DNA of 32,758 nt from an uncultured Verrucomicrobiota bacterium (GTDB lineage: Bacteria > Verrucomicrobiota > Verrucomicrobiia > Opitutales > Opitutaceae): the NCBI GenBank assembly GCA_903960515.1, contig CAJCBL010000013.1, forward strand, positions 1 through 32,758, written 5' to 3'. The position numbers and the translations under genes are program-made. Shown here piece after piece: positions 20,967-30,379 of the stretch. The notes beneath the pieces are model-generated. The model did not search any database, was not told where the DNA came from, and was given only the letters and a program-made list of their open reading frames with translations. The stretch's first letter is position 1, and the number at the start of each line of letters is the position of its first letter.

Positions 20967-22913
20967 TCAGCGGAACATTTCCGATTCAACGCGGGCCGTA
21001 GCCGGGGCCCGCTTCACCGTGGTCGCGGCCAAGGGCCGCTGCGGTGAGGGCATGCGTCGGGTGAGGACGGGGACTGGCTCGCTCACGCGCTCGGCCCTCT
21101 GGTCGGTCTTGGCGTGGCCCACCAGTTCGTCGAGCTCTTCGACGGCCGAGAGCAACTCCTGCGACTGCGCGTTCATCTGCTGCGCTGCCGAGGCCGTCTC
21201 CTCGGAGCTCGCCGCCCCGGACTGGGTGAGACTGTCCATCTGTGTCATGGCGGCGTTGATCTGCCGGAGGCTTTCGCTCTGCTCGCCGTTGGCCGAGGCC
21301 ATTTCGCCAACCAACTCGCTCACCCGGGTGGCCTTCTGGTGGATAGACTGGAGCGTCTCTCCCACACGCGCCGATACAGTGGCCCCTCGGGTGCTCACGG
21401 CGTTGGCGGCCTCGATCTTTCCGGCGGAATCGCGGGCGGCCACCGCGCTGCGTTGCGCGAGGTTGCGCACCTCCTCGGCCACCACGGCGAACCCGGCGCC
21501 AGCCTCGCCTGCGCGGGCGGCCTCGACGGCGGCGTTGAGGGCGAGGATGTTGGTCTGAAATGCGATCTCGTCGATGGTCTTGATGATGCGCGTGATCTCG
21601 TCGCTGGACTTGCGGATCGCGTCCATGGCCTCGATCAACTCGCGGGCCTGACCGGCCCCGGCGTCGGCTTCCGTGCGCGTGGCCGCTGCCAGTTCGCGGG
21701 TGGCGGAGGCATGCTCGGAGTTGCGCTCGGCCACGCCGGACATCTGCTCGAGCGAGGCGCTGGTTTCCTCAAGCGAGGCCGCCTGCGCGCTGGCACCTTC
21801 GGCAAGGGCCTTGCTCGACTCCGAGACCTGCCGGGCAGCCGCCGAGGAGTGCTCGGCCCCGGTGGTGAGAGCGAGGGCGATCCCGCGCAACACGCGGGTC
21901 AGCTTGTAACCGAGGATCCACGCCGCGGCCGCGCCCACCAGCAGGCAGATCGCCACGCCGGAGACCACCATGAGCACACCCCGGCGCATCGTATCAACCA
22001 CCCCTGTGGAGGCCGTATCCGTACCGGCCGTGCCGAGATCGACGACCTTGTCGATGGCGGCAATGAGCACTAGCCCAGCGGCCGTCCATTCGCGGCCGTG
22101 ATCGGATTCGCGGATGAGCGCCTCGGCAAGATCCTGCGCGGCCTTCTGGGCAAGCATCGCGGCCTCCCTCGTGGCCTTGAGCAAAGCGAGGTTCTTGGGC
22201 TGGTGCACCAGGGGCGTGATCTCATCGAGTTTGGCGATGATCTCCTCCACTCGCGGTGCGGCCTCCCCGATCATGGCCAGATCCCGATCAAAGAGGGCCA
22301 CGCTGGAGTTGCGATGGGCGTCGCGCGCCAAGGCGTCGATCTCGCTCACGGTCGCCATCTTCGCGAAGCGCTCCTTCATGATCTCCGCGCCCGCCCCTCG
22401 CTGCACATCGGCCGCGAGTGCCTCCCGCTGCCCGGCGGCAAACATCTCGATATGGCTCAGGATGTCCTCGCAAGCCGCCTCCCACTTTGCGCGAGCGGAA
22501 TTGAACTGCGTGCGATCCGCCTTGCCGGTATCCGAGTATTTGATGTAGCTGCGCAGTGCCTCGGCCACCTCCTGGACCGCTGGCTCGTTGCCACGCAATT
22601 CGGGCCGTTCGCCCACAAGCTTGCGCAACTCGGCCTCCTGTTGCTCTACGCTTGCGATCGCTTCCCGGCCTTTCTCCCATGCGCCGGCCCGGAAGGCGTA
22701 GATGTGGTAGGTGAATTGGAGCCGGGCCACAGTGGCGGTGCGCTCGATCCGACTGGCGAGGTCGGCCTGGCGGATGTACGCCTCACGCACCGAAGTCGCA
22801 CGGTCGGCGCCCTCGCGCATGCACCAGATCGTCACTGCTCCGGAAAGAGCGAGCAGCGCGAGGACCACGCCGAAACCCAACGCCAAGCGCGTGCTGAAGG
22901 TCATTACTTTCAT
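20967..22913 (-). CDS. Methyl-accepting chemotaxis protein
   Basis: The 648-residue receptor has a first membrane helix (residues ~8-30, [20 protein letters not shown]), a ~270-residue helical periplasmic sensor of the four-helix-bundle type, a second membrane helix ([20 protein letters not shown]) and a cytoplasmic signalling coiled coil. The hairpin tip [20 protein letters not shown] and [20 protein letters not shown] is the invariant CheA/CheW contact region. The ligand is unknown. A classical receptor-methylation pentapeptide (NWETF) is absent from the C-terminus, as in many receptors. The start at 22913 is preferred over an ATG eight codons upstream because it sits directly before the basic end of the first helix. 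It stands divergently from the spy-like gene; no che genes are in the window. Confidence 0.92.
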   Translation of the reverse strand: MKVMTFSTRLALGFGVVLALLALSGAVTIWCMREGADRATSVREAYIRQADLASRIERTATVARLQFTYHIYAFRAGAWEKGREAIASVEQQEAELRKLVGERPELRGNEPAVQEVAEALRSYIKYSDTGKADRTQFNSARAKWEAACEDILSHIEMFAAGQREALAADVQRGAGAEIMKERFAKMATVSEIDALARDAHRNSSVALFDRDLAMIGEAAPRVEEIIAKLDEITPLVHQPKNLALLKATREAAMLAQKAAQDLAEALIRESDHGREWTAAGLVLIAAIDKVVDLGTAGTDTASTGVVDTMRRGVLMVVSGVAICLLVGAAAAWILGYKLTRVLRGIALALTTGAEHSSAAARQVSESSKALAEGASAQAASLEETSASLEQMSGVAERNSEHASATRELAAATRTEADAGAGQARELIEAMDAIRKSSDEITRIIKTIDEIAFQTNILALNAAVEAARAGEAGAGFAVVAEEVRNLAQRSAVAARDSAGKIEAANAVSTRGATVSARVGETLQSIHQKATRVSELVGEMASANGEQSESLRQINAAMTQMDSLTQSGAASSEETASAAQQMNAQSQELLSAVEELDELVGHAKTDQRAERVSEPVPVLTRRMPSPQRPLAATTVKRAPATARVESEMFR

Positions 22914-23072
22914 TGGAAGATAGCCTCGGTGGCCCATCCGTGGGGGGGCGGAGGGGCCTCCGGAGGTATCGGCTCTGCGGGAGATTCCTTAAACGGTAAC
23001 CCGATCACTCCGGCCGCGTCTCCGGCGCCAGCGTTCGTTCCTCAACCAAGCATCCGTGCCACGATCATTGTC

Positions 23073-23528
23073 ATGAACTTCACCACACTGCGCCGTTCCC
23101 TGTTGCTCCTCTCCCTAGCCACCTCCGGGCTCGTCCCCTCGCTCGTTGCCGCCACCGACACGCCTCCGCCGCCCCCACAGCACCAGCACGGCCCTGGCCG
23201 CCACGAGCAGCGCTTCGACCCTGAGAAGCGACTGGCCCACCTCACCGAGACGCTCAAGCTCACCGCCGACCAGCAGGCCAAGCTGCGTGTGATCTTCGCT
23301 GCCGAAGCCGAGCAGATGAAGGCCATCGACAACACTCCGCTTACCAGGGACCAGCATCGCGAGAAGATGAAGGAGATGCACAAGGGCAACCGGGAGCAGG
23401 TCGCAGCTATCCTCACCCCCGAGCAGCGCAAGCTCATGCACGAACAGCGCCGCCAGGGCCGTGATGGCTGCGAGGGCCGCGACGGCGAACGCTGCGAGCA
23501 GCCGGAGACACCGCCGCCGGCGAAATGA
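23073..23528 (+). CDS. Spy/CpxP-like periplasmic protein (LTxxQ family)
   Basis: The 151-residue protein begins MNFTTLRRSLLLLSLATSG, an export signal ending near residue 27 (VAA). The mature protein is helical and rich in His, Gln, Glu and Lys, with LTETLKLTADQQAKLR and VAAILTPEQRKLMHEQR, the two 'LT..Q' repeats of the Spy/CpxP family. These cradle-shaped proteins act as periplasmic chaperones or stress sensors and often respond to metals. A His/Pro-rich stretch (PPPPPQHQHGPGRHEQR) follows the signal and could bind metal. The ATG at 23073 lies in a longer open frame that belongs to the antisense of the receptor gene. A strong hairpin follows the stop. Confidence 0.8.
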   Translation: MNFTTLRRSLLLLSLATSGLVPSLVAATDTPPPPPQHQHGPGRHEQRFDPEKRLAHLTETLKLTADQQAKLRVIFAAEAEQMKAIDNTPLTRDQHREKMKEMHKGNREQVAAILTPEQRKLMHEQRRQGRDGCEGRDGERCEQPETPPPAK

Positions 23529-23552
23529 GCGACCACCCCGTGTGACAAAAAA

Positions 23553-23583
23553 CGAGGGCGGCAGGCCAAGCCTGCCGCCCTCG
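23553..23583. terminator. Bidirectional hairpin terminator between convergent genes
   Basis: CGAGGGCGGCAGGC (23553-23566) pairs perfectly over 14 bp with GCCTGCCGCCCTCG (23570-23583) around a three-base CAA loop. An A-run (ACAAAAAA) precedes it, giving a T-run after the stem on the minus strand, where it would stop transcription of the RNA helicase gene. On the plus strand it follows the spy-like gene by 24 bases, with only CTATTTCC after it. Confidence 0.8.
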
Positions 23584-23629
23584 CTATTTCCAGAACCGGT
23601 GTTGACTGTCCAGCAGCTCTCGCAGGAGC

Positions 23630-25330
23630 TCAGCGCCGGCCGCGTGAGAGCCGGCTCACCGTCTTGGGGGCGGCGTCGGCCTTCTCCCGCTCCTCGAAGA
23701 GGGCGGAGAAGAGGTAGTTGAAATTGTCGATCTTGCGCCGCGGCACCAAGCGGCCGATCAACCTCTCGATCGCCCGCGCGTTGCGGATGTCGTCCTCGGT
23801 CATCAGGGTGTAGGCGTCGCCCTCGGTGTTGGCCCGGCCGGTACGGCCGATGCGGTGCACGTAGTCCTCGGGATTCTCGGGCATGTCGTAGTTGACGACA
23901 TGGGTTACGCTGCGGATGTCCAGGCCCCGAGCCGCCAGGTCGGTGGCGATGAGCATCTGGAACTTGCCGGTCTTGAAACCGTCCAGCGCCTCGGTGCGCT
24001 CGCGCTGCGAACGGTCGGCGTGCATCACCCCGGTCTTGTGTCCCAGTGCGTGGAGACGGTGGGCGATGCGGTCGGCGCCCACCTTGGTGCGGGTGAAGAC
24101 GATTACGCTCTTGTACTCGGTGCGCTCAAGCAGGGTGGAGAGGAGCTCGAATTTCTGGGCGGCCACCACCGGGTAGAAGGCGTGGTCGATGGTGTCGGCC
24201 GGAGCGCTGCGGATACCGATCTCGATTGTGTCCGGATTGGTGAGCACCGACTGAGCGAGCCCCTGGATCTCCGGGGGCAGGGTGGCGCTGAAGAGCAGGG
24301 TCTGGCGCTGCGCGGGCACATGGCGGATGATGCGGCGCACATCGGGCAGGAAGCCCATGTCGAGCATGCGGTCCACCTCGTCGAGCACCAGCGTTTGCAG
24401 GTCGCCCAGCTTGATGGTGCCGTCGCCCAGCAGGTCGAGCAGGCGGCCGGGGGTGGCCACGATCACATCCACTCCGCGCTGCACCTCCTCGCGCTGCTTG
24501 CCGTAACCGACACCGCCGTACACTACGGCGACGCGCAGCCCGGTGAACTTGCCGTAGTTGCGGAATGCCTCCTCCACCTGCAGCGCCAATTCGCGCGTGG
24601 GTTCGAGGATCAGGCAGCGGCAGGCTCCGTGGGCGCCCAGCCGGTGCAGGATGGGCAGCGCAAAGGCGGCCGTCTTGCCCGTGCCGGTTTGGGCTGTACC
24701 TATGAGATCGCGACCGCTGAGCACCAGCGGGATTGCGCGCTCCTGGATGGGCGTGGGCTGGGAATATCCTTTCTCAACCACAGCGGCCACCACCTCGGGG
24801 CGCAGGCCAAGCTTCAAAAATATGTGCTCTGGGTCGATCGCCGGCAGTGGCGGCAGCTCGACCAGGGGCGCGGCGTGGCTCTCCTCGAAGCTGCGGGGGG
24901 GGGCCGGACGGCGCTCGCGCTCACGTCCGCGTCCGCCACCGAAACTGCCGCCAGATCCTGCGCTTGAACGCGAGCCGGCACCATAGCCGCCGCCTTCGCT
25001 GCGCCGTGGCTCCTCGCGATGGGTGCCGCCGGTGCGGCCGCTGTGTCCGCGATCACCATGCGGGCGATCTGCGTGTCCACGTTCGCTGGACGAGCGCTCG
25101 CCAGGGGCACGCTCGCTGTGTGGACGATCGGCGCGGGCACGCTCTTCGCGGGGGCCACGCTCGGCCGGGCGGGCAGGGCCGCCCTGGACTTTGGCTGCGG
25201 CGGGCCGGCTGTGGCCGCCCTTGGCCGGATGGGCCGAATGGCCGCGCGCACCGACGGGAAGAGCGTCCGGGGATTTCCCCTTCAGCGAACGGCCGAGCGA
25301 TTTCAAACCACCGATAATCTTACGAAGCAT
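23630..25330 (-). CDS. DEAD-box-type RNA helicase (RhlE-like) with disordered basic N-terminus
   Basis: The 566-residue protein has all core motifs: Q motif GYSQPTPIQ (188-196), Walker A AQTGTGKT (213-220), PTRELA, TPGRLLD, motif II DEVD (317-320), SATLPP, then ARGLDIR and HRIGRTGR. Motif II is DEVD where the family has DEAD. Residues 1-150 are low complexity, rich in Arg, Gly, His, Ser and Pro, and probably unstructured; such tails bind RNA and promote condensates. The C-terminus is short. The family unwinds short RNA duplexes in ribosome assembly and RNA decay. I chose the ATG at 25330 (MLRKIIGGLKSLGRSLKG) over the longer frame to 25789, which crosses the divergent gene. A terminator hairpin lies 47 bases downstream. 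Confidence 0.88.
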   Translation of the reverse strand: MLRKIIGGLKSLGRSLKGKSPDALPVGARGHSAHPAKGGHSRPAAAKVQGGPARPAERGPREERARADRPHSERAPGERSSSERGHADRPHGDRGHSGRTGGTHREEPRRSEGGGYGAGSRSSAGSGGSFGGGRGRERERRPAPPRSFEESHAAPLVELPPLPAIDPEHIFLKLGLRPEVVAAVVEKGYSQPTPIQERAIPLVLSGRDLIGTAQTGTGKTAAFALPILHRLGAHGACRCLILEPTRELALQVEEAFRNYGKFTGLRVAVVYGGVGYGKQREEVQRGVDVIVATPGRLLDLLGDGTIKLGDLQTLVLDEVDRMLDMGFLPDVRRIIRHVPAQRQTLLFSATLPPEIQGLAQSVLTNPDTIEIGIRSAPADTIDHAFYPVVAAQKFELLSTLLERTEYKSVIVFTRTKVGADRIAHRLHALGHKTGVMHADRSQRERTEALDGFKTGKFQMLIATDLAARGLDIRSVTHVVNYDMPENPEDYVHRIGRTGRANTEGDAYTLMTEDDIRNARAIERLIGRLVPRRKIDNFNYLFSALFEEREKADAAPKTVSRLSRGRR

Positions 25331-25424
25331 GTTGGTACAAAGGCCGGATGCTCCCGGGCATCCCGCACACTGGCAACACAATCCTCCCTCGCCCGCCCTG
25401 CCAGAAGTCGCTTTACGACATACG

Positions 25425-25450
25425 GGGGGCCGCACAGCGTGTGCGCCCCC
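25425..25450 (+). other. GC-rich hairpin just ahead of the DHp-like gene
   Basis: CGCACA (25431-25436) pairs with TGTGCG (25440-25445) and GGGGG (25425-25429) with CCCCC (25446-25450), separated by a two-base bulge. The hairpin ends ten bases before the ATG at 25461, with no T-run after it. It could affect translation or be part of a short leader; there is no other evidence. Confidence 0.45.
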
Positions 25451-25460
25451 ACTCTCGCGC

Positions 25461-25826
25461 ATGCCTCCGCTGCAACTCCATATTCTGGCCTCCGACCCTG
25501 CCACCGCCGCCCGGATCGAAAGCGCTCTGCAAGCCGGAGACCCCGGCTGCTCCACCCAGGTGGTGGCCGATTCCGCCGCCTTGTTGCAGGCACTCGGGCA
25601 GGGCACCAGCACCGGGGGCGTGGCCCTGGCCCCGGCGGTATCACGAAGCCTTCGACACGAACTCAACAACCATCTGGGGTTGATTCGCATGCTCGCTGAC
25701 ATCCTCTCGGAGGCGCCCGGCCTGTCCCCGTTGCAGGCGGCGAAGGCCCGCGAGATCGGTGAGGCCGCCGAGGCGGCAGCCACGGCCATCCGGGTGGCCG
25801 ACGAGGGCCCGGCCGAAGCGGGCTGA
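25461..25826 (+). CDS. Stand-alone DHp-like protein with degenerate receiver-like N-terminus
   Basis: The 121-residue protein starts PLQLHILASDPATAARIESAL, which looks like the first strand and helix of a response-regulator receiver, but without its phospho-acceptor region. It continues with SRSLRHELNNHLGLIRMLADIL, an H-box like that of histidine-kinase DHp domains (compare HDFNN in the neighbouring kinase), and a second helix AAKAREIGEAAEAAATAIR. No ATPase domain follows. It could be a phosphotransfer protein or a decoy partner of a kinase. It is convergent with the hybrid kinase gene (127 bases apart) and divergent from the RNA helicase gene. The start is the first ATG after the upstream hairpin. 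The reading is from motif resemblance only. Confidence 0.6.
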   Translation: MPPLQLHILASDPATAARIESALQAGDPGCSTQVVADSAALLQALGQGTSTGGVALAPAVSRSLRHELNNHLGLIRMLADILSEAPGLSPLQAAKAREIGEAAEAAATAIRVADEGPAEAG

Positions 25827-25953
25827 GCGGGGGCAACGATCCAGTCCCATTATTTGGGACGAACCTAGCGTGCGCAACGCCCCTACGTGCAAGCGCGCTG
25901 CAAGAGAATGGTTACGGCGTGGTTGCCCCGGAACGGTAGGAGGCCGGCCCCGG

Positions 25954-27501
25954 TCACGCCGGGGCCGCGTCGCCCTCCATCACTCGGCTCAACACCGAGG
26001 CGAAGACATTCAGGCAATAGGGTTTGGTGACAACGTCGCAGAAGCCATGCGCACGGTAGTCGATCATCACCGGGTCGGAGGCGTATCCGCTGGATACGAT
26101 CGCATGCACCGCCGGGTCGATTTCGCGCAGCAGGCGCACCGCCTCGCAGCCGCCCATGCCTGCCGGAACAGTGAGGTCGAGGATGACCATGTCGAAACGC
26201 CGGCCCTCGGCCATGGACCGTTGGTAGGCCGCGACCGCCTCCGCTCCGTCGCACACCACCTCGGCCTCGAAGCCGAGGCGGCGCAGTAGATTGGGCGCCA
26301 GTTGGCGGATCGAGGACTCGTCGTCCATGAACAACACTCGTCCCGACATCGTCGGCACCGAGGCGGCTCCCGTCTCCTTCTCCACGCGCAAGCCGGGCTT
26401 GGCGGGAAGATACAGAAGGAAGGTGGCGCCTTGGCCCGGCTGCGACTCCACGCGTAGCGCGCCGGAGTGGCGCCTGGCGATCGCCTGCGATGTGGCCAGG
26501 CCCAGCCCCGTGCCCTCGCGCTTGGTGGTGAAATACGGCTGGAAGATCCGCGGCATCTCCTCAGGTCGGATACCCGGCCCTTCGTCCGCCACCGCAACAA
26601 CCACGAAGGCGCCGGAGCCCAGACCGAGCTGCCGTGCGAGGTCGCGGGGCACGTTGCGCGCAGTAATCGTCACGACCCCTCCGGCGGCGGCCATCGCCTG
26701 CACGGCGTTGAGTACGAGATTGTGCACCACCTGGCCGATCTGGCCCGCATCGACCTCGGCGGGCCAGAGATCCCCCGGCAAGGCGAAGTCGCAACGCACT
26801 CGCGAGCCCTGTCGGGCGAACAGCGCAGCCTCGCGCAGGTAGACGCCCAGATCCACCAGGCGGCGCACCGGCTCGCCCCCCCTGGAAAATGTGAGCAACT
26901 GGTGGGTGAGATCACGGGCGCGCCCGGCGGCCTTCTCTGCCTCGACCAGCCACTCCTGCACCGTGTCGGTGATGCCGGTATCCATCCGCGCAAGGCTCAG
27001 GTTGCCCAGCAGCGCGGTGAGCAGGTTGTTGAAATCGTGAGCCACCCCGCCGGCGAGCAGCTCGATCGACTCGCGCTTGGCCGCGCGCAGCAGCTCCTCC
27101 TCGCCTCGTGGGCCGCCCTCGCGCTCTGCCGGTGTGGGCAGGGCCACCACGAGCAGGCGTTGTGCACCGTCGCCATCGAGTGGAGTGGCCACCACGCGAG
27201 TCTGCAGCAGAGTGCCGTCGACGCACTGCAACGCACACATCCGCTCGGGGCCCGAGGCGGAGGCCGCCCAAGCGGTGAGCGCATAGCTGGCAGGAGGGGC
27301 CAGTTTTTCACCGGTAAGCACCCGGCCGGCCAGAGTCTCGCGCCGACCGCCCAGATGCGCTGCCCCGCTCGCGTTGGCCGCGAGGATTTCCATCGTGGCG
27401 GCAGTACAGATCCAGGCCGGCATGGGTTGAGCCTCCAGGACGCAACCTGCCGTGAGTCCTTGTAAAGCCGGATCGGAGGCGGACTGAGCTTCGGGATGCA
27501 T
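25954..27501 (-). CDS. Hybrid sensor histidine kinase (PAS, DHp/HATPase, receiver)
   Basis: The protein has 515 residues. It has a PAS-like N-terminal part (~25-125, PAWICTAATMEILAANASGA), a DHp domain with GGVAHDFNNLLTALLGNL (phospho-acceptor His155), and an ATPase domain with N-box NLVLNAVQAM (Asn265), DEGPGI (306-311), FQPYFTTK and GTGLGLA. A C-terminal receiver follows, with MDDE (392-395), Asp442 in LDLTVP and Lys493 in TKPY. There is no membrane segment, so it senses a cytoplasmic signal and passes phosphate to its own receiver. The output is unknown because no DNA-binding partner lies nearby. The start at 27501 (MHPEAQSASD) follows the last upstream in-frame stretch that looks non-coding; a frame to 28302 is antisense to the P-type ATPase gene. 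Confidence 0.88.
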   Translation of the reverse strand: MHPEAQSASDPALQGLTAGCVLEAQPMPAWICTAATMEILAANASGAAHLGGRRETLAGRVLTGEKLAPPASYALTAWAASASGPERMCALQCVDGTLLQTRVVATPLDGDGAQRLLVVALPTPAEREGGPRGEEELLRAAKRESIELLAGGVAHDFNNLLTALLGNLSLARMDTGITDTVQEWLVEAEKAAGRARDLTHQLLTFSRGGEPVRRLVDLGVYLREAALFARQGSRVRCDFALPGDLWPAEVDAGQIGQVVHNLVLNAVQAMAAAGGVVTITARNVPRDLARQLGLGSGAFVVVAVADEGPGIRPEEMPRIFQPYFTTKREGTGLGLATSQAIARRHSGALRVESQPGQGATFLLYLPAKPGLRVEKETGAASVPTMSGRVLFMDDESSIRQLAPNLLRRLGFEAEVVCDGAEAVAAYQRSMAEGRRFDMVILDLTVPAGMGGCEAVRLLREIDPAVHAIVSSGYASDPVMIDYRAHGFCDVVTKPYCLNVFASVLSRVMEGDAAPA

Positions 27502-27831
27502 GGCTGCGCTAGATGCCCGCAGTGCGGGTCGAATGGGCGCGCTGGCCTGACGCGAGCACGCGATCGTTGGAAATGAGGCGCAAGGGAGGAGGGCGGTGGG
27601 CGTGCATGGAAGGCGCGAATTCTTCGCTCGGCGGTAGCTGCACAGGGAAGGGGGGGCGGCGCTCCGGGCCGCAACGACAGCAGACCAATCTGCAGGTGGG
27701 TGGCGCGAGCAAATTTTACAATTGAAGCACACCAACCGCCGCCCCAGCCCCCCTCTCACGAGATTTTGACAAATGGAGACGGCGCGTTTTGCGGCTCGCG
27801 CGGCCACGCCGGCCGGGCCGAGTCTGCGCGC
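27502..27831. other. Intergenic stretch between divergent kinase and P-type ATPase genes
   Basis: These 330 bases should carry promoters in both directions. A TTGACA at 27766-27771 on the plus strand resembles a -35 element, but no convincing -10 follows at 16-18 bases. An AT-richer patch (AAATTTTACAATTGAAG) lies at 27711-27727. I see no clear palindrome of the metal-regulator type. A GTG at 27700 would extend the ATPase frame, but the extra residues look non-coding. Confidence 0.4.
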
Positions 27832-29883
27832 ATGCCCGTCGATGCCGCCGCTCCCGCCAACCGCCTCGAGCCGGTCTATATGGGCCTGCCGGCCTTCACT
27901 GTGCTGCTGCCTCGCCTGTGGCTGGCCCTGCCTCTCACCCTCGCTGTAGTCGCATTGGCGATGGGTCCGATGCTCCCCGGCCCGCTGCGCTTCGAGGCGG
28001 GCTTGTCGCCACAAATCGGAGGATGGCTGCAGGCCGCGCTCACCACGCCTGTGTTTTGGTGGAGCGGCTGGTTCTTCCTGAAACGTTTCGTGCGCTCCTG
28101 GCGCACGCTCGATTTCAACATGTTCACCCTTACGGTCACCGGTACTGGGGCCGCCTACGGCTACAGCCTTTTCGCCCTTCTGCGGCGGGGCGCGCTGCCG
28201 GTCTCGCTCCACCATGGCGGGCACACACCGCTCTATTTCGAGTCCGCAGCGGTGATCACCACCCTGGTGCTGCTCGGGCAGATCCTCGAGCAGCGCGCCC
28301 ACGCCCGCACCGGCGACGCCATCCGCGCCCTACTAGCTTTGGCTCCGGCGACCGCCTCCCGTATCCGAGCGGACGGCACCGAGGAGACCGTGCCGCTGGC
28401 CGCTGTGCGCCCCGGCGAACTGCTGCGCGTGCGGCCTGGGGAGAAGGTCCCTGTCGACGCTGTCGTGCGCGAGGGCCGCAGCGCCCTCGATGAATCTCTG
28501 CTCACTGGTGAGCCGCTGCCGGTGGACAAACAGCCCGGCGACCCCGTAATCGGCGGCACGCTCAATACTACAGGAAGTTTCCTCTGCGAGGCCCGCCGGG
28601 TGGGTGCCGACACCGTGCTCGCCCAGATCGTGCGCCTGGTGGAGGCCGCCGAGGACGCCGCCCCGCCGATCCAGCGTGTGGCCGACCGCGTGATCGATTT
28701 CTTCGTACCGGTGATTCTCGGCACCTCACTGCTCACTTTCGCCCTTTGGCTGGCGCTCGGCGGGGCAGCAGCGCTGCCCGCCGCCCTGGCCCATGCTGTG
28801 GCAGTGCTGATCGTCGCCTGCCCCTGCGCGCTGGGGCTGGCCACCCCGGTATCCATCGTAACCGGAATCGGGCGCGGTGCGCGGGCCGGCATCCTGGTGC
28901 GCGACGCCGCCGCGCTCGAGCGACTGGAGGGTTGCGACCTGCTCGTGATCGATAAGACCGGCACGCTCACCGAGGGCCGACCGGAACTTGCTGTAGTTCG
29001 CCCCGCCGAGGGGCTGGATGCCGACGCGCTCCTCTCGCTGGCCGCAGCGCTGGAGACCGGCAGCGAGCATCCACTTGCCAAGGCCATCGTGCGAGCCGCA
29101 CAGGCGCGTGGCCTAAGCCCGCTGGACGCCCATGATTTCAACGCCGAGCCGGGCGCTGGCGTGCGCGCCATCGTAGCGGGCAAACCCTATGCACTGGGCA
29201 AGCTCGATTGGCTCGGGCTGGCGGCCCCCGCCGCGCTCGCTGCGGCGGCCGACTCCGCCGAGGCGGCCGGGCAGACTGTTGTATGGCTCGCCGGCGACGG
29301 TCGCGCGCTGGGGTTTCTGGCGCTCGCAGATCGAGTCCGGCCCACAAGCGCAGCGGCGCTGGGCGAAATGCGCGCACTGGGTATCGAGGTGGTGATGGCA
29401 ACCGGGGATAATCCCGCCGCCGCCGCCCGAATCGCGGACGAGCTTGGCTTGCCCGCGCCCCACGCCGGCCTCTCGCCCGCAGGCAAGCAGGCCCTCGTTC
29501 AAAAGCTCCGTGCCAGCGGTCGCCGGGTGGCCTTTGCCGGCGACGGCATCAACGACGCCCCGGCTCTGGCCGCAGCCGAGGTGGGCCTGGCCATGGGCCA
29601 TGGCACCGACGTGGCCATCGAGAGCGCCGGGTTGGTATTGCTCCACGGCGATTTGCGCGGGCTGGCCCGTGCAGTGCGGCTCAGCCGCGCTGTGCTGGGC
29701 AATATCCGACAGAACCTCTTCTGGGCGTTCTTCTACAATCTGCTCGGAGTGCCCTTGGCCGCCGGTGCCTTCGCCTTCTGGCCGGGTTGGTCGCTGCCTC
29801 CGATGTTCGCCGCAGTGGCCATGAGCCTGAGCTCGCTCAGCGTGGTGGCCAACGCACTGCGCCTGCGCCGAGTCGCCCTTTGA
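27832..29883 (+). CDS. copA: Copper-type P1B ATPase without N-terminal metal-binding domain
   Basis: The 683-residue pump has the P1B set: TGE in the actuator domain (225-227), the membrane metal site CPC (330-332), the phosphorylated DKTGT (374-378), the HP pair in SEHPLAKAI (413-414), ATGDNPAAA and [14 protein letters not shown] (Tyr635-Asn636) and AMSLSSLSV (Met664-Ser665) in the last two membrane helices, with CPC, are the P1B-1 signature for copper(I) or silver export. Eight membrane helices are visible. The usual N-terminal HMA domain with a CxxC is missing; the protein starts [14 protein letters not shown] close to the first helix. No chaperone or metal regulator gene lies next to it. 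I use the ATG at 27832; a GTG at 27700 is an alternative. Confidence 0.88.
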   Translation: MPVDAAAPANRLEPVYMGLPAFTVLLPRLWLALPLTLAVVALAMGPMLPGPLRFEAGLSPQIGGWLQAALTTPVFWWSGWFFLKRFVRSWRTLDFNMFTLTVTGTGAAYGYSLFALLRRGALPVSLHHGGHTPLYFESAAVITTLVLLGQILEQRAHARTGDAIRALLALAPATASRIRADGTEETVPLAAVRPGELLRVRPGEKVPVDAVVREGRSALDESLLTGEPLPVDKQPGDPVIGGTLNTTGSFLCEARRVGADTVLAQIVRLVEAAEDAAPPIQRVADRVIDFFVPVILGTSLLTFALWLALGGAAALPAALAHAVAVLIVACPCALGLATPVSIVTGIGRGARAGILVRDAAALERLEGCDLLVIDKTGTLTEGRPELAVVRPAEGLDADALLSLAAALETGSEHPLAKAIVRAAQARGLSPLDAHDFNAEPGAGVRAIVAGKPYALGKLDWLGLAAPAALAAAADSAEAAGQTVVWLAGDGRALGFLALADRVRPTSAAALGEMRALGIEVVMATGDNPAAAARIADELGLPAPHAGLSPAGKQALVQKLRASGRRVAFAGDGINDAPALAAAEVGLAMGHGTDVAIESAGLVLLHGDLRGLARAVRLSRAVLGNIRQNLFWAFFYNLLGVPLAAGAFAFWPGWSLPPMFAAVAMSLSSLSVVANALRLRRVAL

Positions 29884-29929
29884 CCTGACCGCCGGAACTC
29901 TTTTGTCTGCCCATCGTCACAATCCGCAA

Positions 29930-30379
29930 ATGAAACTCCGCTCGCTCGCCCTCCTCCTTCTCGGTGCCGTGCTCGCTCTGACCGGCTGCAACACGACCTC
30001 CAGCCGCATCAAGCAGAAGGCCGAGGTTTTCGGCTCCTTGCCGCCAGCCGACAAGGAACGCCTGCGCAAGGGCAACGTGGCCATCGGCGACACCCCCGAC
30101 ATGGTCTATATCGCCATCGGTGCTCCCGACCGGCGCATCGAGAGCATCTCGGCCTCCGCCCGTAAGCTTGAGTGGATATACCGGCACTACTACGAGACCT
30201 ATTCCGGCACGGCTTTCGCGGGTTACCGACGGGTGGTCGGCTTCGATCCCCACACTGGTCGCCGCTTCATGTACACCGAGCCGTGCTATGCCGACGTCTA
30301 CCGCGGGCAGACCGAGGAGAATTTGCGTATCATCTTTGAGGACGGCCGAGTAAGTGCGATCGAGGAGCTCAAGCGCTGA
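29930..30379 (+). CDS. Small lipoprotein, possibly BamE/SmpA-like
   Basis: The 149-residue product begins MKLRSLALLLLGAVLALTGC, a lipoprotein signal with Cys20 as the lipid-bearing residue. The mature part contains VAIGDTPDMVYIAIGAPDR, which resembles the 'G.t..qV...lG.P' helix of BamE/SmpA-type domains, then a strand-rich region (LEWIYRHYYET, GRRFMYTEPCY, LRIIFEDGRVSAIEELKR) of the same fold pattern. I infer an envelope protein of the BamE-like superfamily, not necessarily BamE itself. It follows the P-type ATPase by 46 bases on the same strand and may be co-transcribed. A start nine codons upstream would bury the signal. Confidence 0.7.
   Translation: MKLRSLALLLLGAVLALTGCNTTSSRIKQKAEVFGSLPPADKERLRKGNVAIGDTPDMVYIAIGAPDRRIESISASARKLEWIYRHYYETYSGTAFAGYRRVVGFDPHTGRRFMYTEPCYADVYRGQTEENLRIIFEDGRVSAIEELKR

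Noticed and set aside
22098-23072. Long N-terminal extension of the Spy-like gene
   Set aside because: It runs antisense through the chemotaxis receptor gene; the signal peptide starts at 23073.
25331-25789. Extension of the RNA helicase upstream of 25330
   Set aside because: It would run antisense through the DHp-like gene and adds sequence unlike any helicase N-terminus.
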